From: an uncultured Mollicutes bacterium
GTDB lineage: Bacteria; Bacillota_I; Bacilli_A; RF39; UBA660
NCBI GenBank assembly: GCA_947652375.1
Contig: CANTCS010000008.1
Span: forward strand, 1 to 52,886
DNA length: 52,886 nucleotides
Direction: 5' to 3'
The first letter of the stretch is position 1; each line of letters begins with the position of its first letter. Positions 49,947 to 52,886 of the stretch are shown one piece after another. Under the pieces are notes generated by a model, which did not search any database, was not told the origin of the DNA, and saw only the letters and a program-made list of their open reading frames with translations. Both the position numbers and the translations under genes were made by a program.

Positions 49947-52118
49947 TTATTCTTTAGATTTTTTTTCTTTTTTTGATTTTTTTGGAGAAAGAGCATCTTT
50001 TCTTGAAAAGTTTTGTCTTCCTTTTTTATCAGTACCTAAAGCTTTAACAATTATCTCATCTCCTAAAGATACAATATCACTTGGTTTTTCTACTCTCTCA
50101 TGTGCAAGTTGTGAAACATGAACCATTCCTTCACAACCAGGCCACAATTCTACAAAACAACCAAAATCTTCTACTTTTACTACTTTCGCCTCATAAATTT
50201 TTCCAACTTCTACTTCTCTAACAACCTCTTCGATCATTTTACGAGTTCTATCAATAATTTCTTTATCACTATGATATATAATAACACGTCCATCATCTTC
50301 AAGTTCAACTTTAACAGCATTAATATTTGTAACTTCAGTAACATTAGAAGCCTCACAAATAATTTTAGTAATCATTTCACCACCGCGGCCAATTACATCC
50401 TTTATTTTAGCTGGATTAATAGTAAATGTAAGCATCTTAGGAGCATATTTTGAAACCTCACTACGTGGTTCTTTTATTTGCTTTTTAATTACTTTTAAAA
50501 TCTCTAATCTAGCTTTCTTTGCTTGTTCTAAAGCTTCTTTTAAAATAGCTTCTGTTATACCACTTATTTTAATATCCATCTGAAGAGCAGTAATACCATA
50601 TTCTGTACCAGCAACTTTAAAATCCATATCCCCTAAATGGTCTTCCATTCCTTGGATATCTGTTAAAATTGTATATTTATCTTCATGTGTAATTAATCCC
50701 ATAGCAATTCCCGCAACAGGAGCTTTAATTGGAACACCAGCGGCCATTAATGACATACAACCTGCACAAATACTTGCTTGAGATGAAGAACCATTTGACT
50801 CTAAAATCTCAGAAACTACTCGAATAGTATATGGAAATTCTTCTTCACTTGGAATTACTCCAGCTAATGCTTTCTCTCCTAAAGCCCCATGTCCAATTTC
50901 ACGACGTCCTGGAGCGCCATATCTTCCAGTCTCACCTACTGAAAACTGAGGAAAATTATAATGTAACATAAATCTTTTTTGATCTTCTAAACTTAAACCA
51001 TCTATTATTTGATGTTCATTTAAAGCCCCTAAAGTTGTTATAGATAAACTTTGAGTTTCCCCACGAGTAAATAACGCTGAACCATGTGTTCTTGGTAAAA
51101 TATCAATATCTGTTGATAACTTTCTAATTTCATCCATCTTACGTCCATCTGCACGTAATTTTTCTTTAACAACAATACTTCTAAATAAATCGTATTCGAT
51201 ATCTGAAACAACCATATTAACTTTTACAAGCAATTCTTTTAATTCTTGTTCTTTTAAAATTTCTTCATTTTCTTTAGTGAATAATTCAATCATCTCTTCT
51301 TTTATATTATCAATTGCTGTATATTTTTTTAATTTATCTTTAATTCTAAGAGCTTTATCCATCTTTTTAGATATAAGCTTTGTAATTCTATCCACTAATT
51401 CACTATCAGGTGTAAGAGTTTCATATTCCATTTTCTCCTCACCTATCTCTTTAATTATCTTCTCTTGGAATTTTATAAGTTCTTTTATTGCTTTATGCCC
51501 ATACATTAAAGCCTCTAACATAATATCTTCTGCTACTTGCTTAGCACTAGACTCCACCATATTAATAGCAGACTTAGTACCAGCTACTGTAAGTTCAAGT
51601 TCAGATATTTCTAATTCCTCTGGAGTTGGATTAATTACAAAATTCCCATTAACTCTTCCAACTTTAACACCAGCTATTGGACCATTAAAAGGTATTTTTG
51701 AAATAGAAGTTGCTAAACTTGACGCAAACATCGCAGTAAGTTCAGGTGAACAATCTTGATCTACTGATAAAACTGTCGAAATAATTTGTACTTCATTTTT
51801 AAACCCTTCTGGAAAAAGTGGACGCATTGGTCTATCAATCATACGAGCAGCAAGTGTTGCTGCCTCACTTGGACGTCCTTCTCTTTTTATAAATCCCCCT
51901 GGTATTTTTCCAACTGAATATAGCTTTTCTTGATAATTAACTGTCAATGGAAAAAAATCAGATAATAAATTAGCATTTTTAGATACAACAGCTGCTGTTA
52001 AAACAACTGTATCATTATATCTTACTAAAACAGCACCATCAGCTTGTTTAGCCATCTCCCCATGCTCTACAATTATCTTTCTTCCATAAAAATCTAATTC
52101 AAATTTTTTCTTTTTCAT
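49947..52118 (-). CDS. pnp: Polyribonucleotide nucleotidyltransferase (PNPase), 723 aa
   Basis: Phosphorolytic 3'-5' exoribonuclease. Two RNase PH domains (first ~1-215, second ~310-550, with [13 protein letters not shown] and [20 protein letters not shown]), a KH domain (~555-615, [12 protein letters not shown]) and an S1 domain (~620-690, [20 protein letters not shown]). The basic tail ends [11 protein letters not shown]. The length is normal. AGTGAGGT precedes the ATG. Long untranslated leader between rpsO and pnp with a hairpin (52227-52257). Confidence 0.97.
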   Translation of the reverse strand: MKKKKFELDFYGRKIIVEHGEMAKQADGAVLVRYNDTVVLTAAVVSKNANLLSDFFPLTVNYQEKLYSVGKIPGGFIKREGRPSEAATLAARMIDRPMRPLFPEGFKNEVQIISTVLSVDQDCSPELTAMFASSLATSISKIPFNGPIAGVKVGRVNGNFVINPTPEELEISELELTVAGTKSAINMVESSAKQVAEDIMLEALMYGHKAIKELIKFQEKIIKEIGEEKMEYETLTPDSELVDRITKLISKKMDKALRIKDKLKKYTAIDNIKEEMIELFTKENEEILKEQELKELLVKVNMVVSDIEYDLFRSIVVKEKLRADGRKMDEIRKLSTDIDILPRTHGSALFTRGETQSLSITTLGALNEHQIIDGLSLEDQKRFMLHYNFPQFSVGETGRYGAPGRREIGHGALGEKALAGVIPSEEEFPYTIRVVSEILESNGSSSQASICAGCMSLMAAGVPIKAPVAGIAMGLITHEDKYTILTDIQGMEDHLGDMDFKVAGTEYGITALQMDIKISGITEAILKEALEQAKKARLEILKVIKKQIKEPRSEVSKYAPKMLTFTINPAKIKDVIGRGGEMITKIICEASNVTEVTNINAVKVELEDDGRVIIYHSDKEIIDRTRKMIEEVVREVEVGKIYEAKVVKVEDFGCFVELWPGCEGMVHVSQLAHERVEKPSDIVSLGDEIIVKALGTDKKGRQNFSRKDALSPKKSKKEKKSKE

Positions 52119-52226
52119 TATTTACCTCACTTATTTCATTTTTCTTCTATATTTATTTAATACTTTGGATAGTTCCATTTCTTCTTAAATCATTATAACC
52201 AGATATACTTCGAATGAATGATTGAT

Positions 52227-52257
52227 TTGTTACTACTCATATTTCTTGTAATAACAA
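52227..52257 (-). other. Hairpin in the pnp leader
   Basis: TTGTTACTAC (52227-52236) and GTAATAACAA (52248-52257) pair at nine of ten positions around 11 bases. In E. coli the pnp leader hairpin is cut by RNase III for autoregulation; a similar role here is inference. Confidence 0.4.
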
Positions 52258-52299
52258 ATTATATAAGCTGATTTCTTAGACAGATTAAATACTTATCTT

Positions 52300-52359
52300 T
52301 TAAAGGTTATTATCTTCTAATAATTTTATAATACCTTTATAAATATTTATTGTTTTCAG
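52300..52359 (-). other. Possible 19-codon leader peptide with CTG start
   Basis: AGGAGG (52369-52364) stands alone in the rpsO-pnp gap. Four bases later CTG opens a frame reading KTINIYKGIIKLLEDNNL then TAA. There is no standard start codon. It may be chance. Confidence 0.15.
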
Positions 52360-52377
52360 AAATCCTCCTATAAAAAT

Positions 52378-52403
52378 AAAAAGACACTAAAAATAAGTGT
52401 CTA
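52378..52403 (-). terminator. Rho-independent terminator of rpsO
   Basis: Minus strand GACACT ... AGTGTC hairpin overlapping the TAG stop, followed by TTTTT. Confidence 0.8.
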
Positions 52404-52670
52404 CTTTCTTAAACCTAATTTTTTAATTACTTCACGATAACTTTGAATATCTTTCTTAGCTAAATATTGTAACATATTTCTACGTTGTCCAACTTTCTTA
52501 AGAAGACCTCTACGTGAATGATAATCGTGAATATGTACTTTTAAATGTTCAGTTAACTCATTAATTTCTTTTGTAAGAATAGCTATTTGAACTTCTGCTG
52601 AACCAGTATCTTTCTCACTTTTAGCAAACTCTTTAATTATTTCTTGTTTAACTTCTTTTGTTAATGCCAT
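52401..52670 (-). CDS. rpsO: 30S ribosomal protein S15, 89 aa
   Basis: Binds 16S rRNA and the bridge to 50S. The full family pattern is present ([46 protein letters not shown] end) and the length of 89 is standard. ATG 52670 is preceded by AAAGGATG; an in-frame codon further up at 52688 lies inside the ribosome site region. The rpsO-pnp order is conserved widely. Confidence 0.97.
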   Translation of the reverse strand: MALTKEVKQEIIKEFAKSEKDTGSAEVQIAILTKEINELTEHLKVHIHDYHSRRGLLKKVGQRRNMLQYLAKKDIQSYREVIKKLGLRK

Positions 52671-52754
52671 ATTAACACATCCTTTCATTAATAATTCACC
52701 ATTACTAAGTAAAAAGTCGGAAATTCTTTTAACCTGGTATTGGTAAGTACTTGT

Positions 52755-52783
52755 ATTATACTATTAAATATTTAATTACGCAA
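52755..52783 (-). promoter_or_regulatory. Promoter of rpsO
   Basis: Minus strand TTGCGT (52783-52778), 17 bases, TATAAT (52760-52755), about 85 bases above the start codon. Confidence 0.7.
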
Positions 52784-52844
52784 GTTTATTTTACAGTTTA
52801 TCTTTAATATTTACAAGGAAATTTATTTGACTTGTAATCATTTT

Positions 52845-52886
52845 GTGATAATGTCATGTTGTATCGTTTTTTGAAAATGTCAGTAT
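52845..52886. mobile_element. Probable insertion-sequence end at the right window edge
   Basis: TTGAAAATGTCAGTA (52871-52885) is the exact reverse complement of 26-40, and a weaker ATGTCA copy lies 26 bases before it (52851). Same interpretation as for the left edge. Confidence 0.4.

Noticed and set aside
51277..51759. 160-codon plus-strand frame inside pnp
   Set aside because: It lies fully antisense to a conserved essential gene and has Ser/Ile-rich shadow composition.
1..52886. Mycoplasma-type code with TGA as Trp
   Set aside because: Several TGA codons act as stops in ATGA overlaps (for example 25694 and 14001) and Trp is written TGG in trpS, pnp and others.

Overview
The window is a very AT-rich bacterial chromosome segment. 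TGG encodes Trp and TGA is a real stop (several ATGA stop/start overlaps), so the code is standard. AAAGGAG/AGGTG ribosome sites, a Ku-ligase pair, RmuC, YfhO, rhomboid and paired U32 genes next to greA point to a low-GC Firmicute. An uncultured gut Bacilli lineage (Erysipelotrichales/RF39-like) is my inference, not something the sequence proves. Both edges carry the same 15-base sequence in inverted orientation with further short repeats. They look like insertion-sequence ends and probably mark where an assembly stopped.

Layout. 1-3430 is accessory: small unknown proteins, three short helix-turn-helix proteins and two related membrane-anchored proteins. 3466-4782 is a collagen-like (Gly-X-Y) cluster of three pieces sharing near-identical repeats; the first piece has no usable start. 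5132-13185 holds a YfhO-type membrane protein, a glycosyltransferase with a TPR-like tail, an MscS channel, a rhomboid protease, trpS, and a compact NHEJ pair (Ku plus ATP-dependent ligase). 13378-17144 holds a hypothetical pair, a small gene that seems to start at ATA, RmuC, a TVP38/DedA-type protein and a rhodanese. Several unexplained intergenic repeats lie around the small gene.

17202-43555 (all minus strand, read from 43555 down) is the main feature: 23 tightly packed genes combining two secretion/pilus machines. The promoter-proximal half is Tad-like (SAF/CpaB protein, TadA/CpaF ATPase, TadB, TadC, a 49-residue Flp-like peptide, two TadE-like pseudopilins, a TadZ-like protein). The distal half is a minimal Gram-positive type IV secretion system (two VirB2-like subunits, VirB6/TrbL, VirB3/PrgI, a VirB4 split in two, a SpoIID-C39 wall hydrolase in the VirB1 role, and a VirD4 coupling ATPase). 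A class B sortase, a ~950-residue cysteine-rich surface protein and two paralogous pseudopilin-like proteins, one near each end of the operon, are woven in. No relaxase, integrase or prepilin peptidase is present. The cluster lies between ordinary chromosomal genes, so I read it as a resident envelope-spanning pilus or secretion machine rather than a conjugative element.

43630-52670 is mostly housekeeping on the minus strand: a secreted unknown, greA, an HD/dGTPase-like protein, a small unknown, two U32 tRNA-hydroxylation proteins, a degenerate polysaccharide-deacetylase-like protein, pnp and rpsO.
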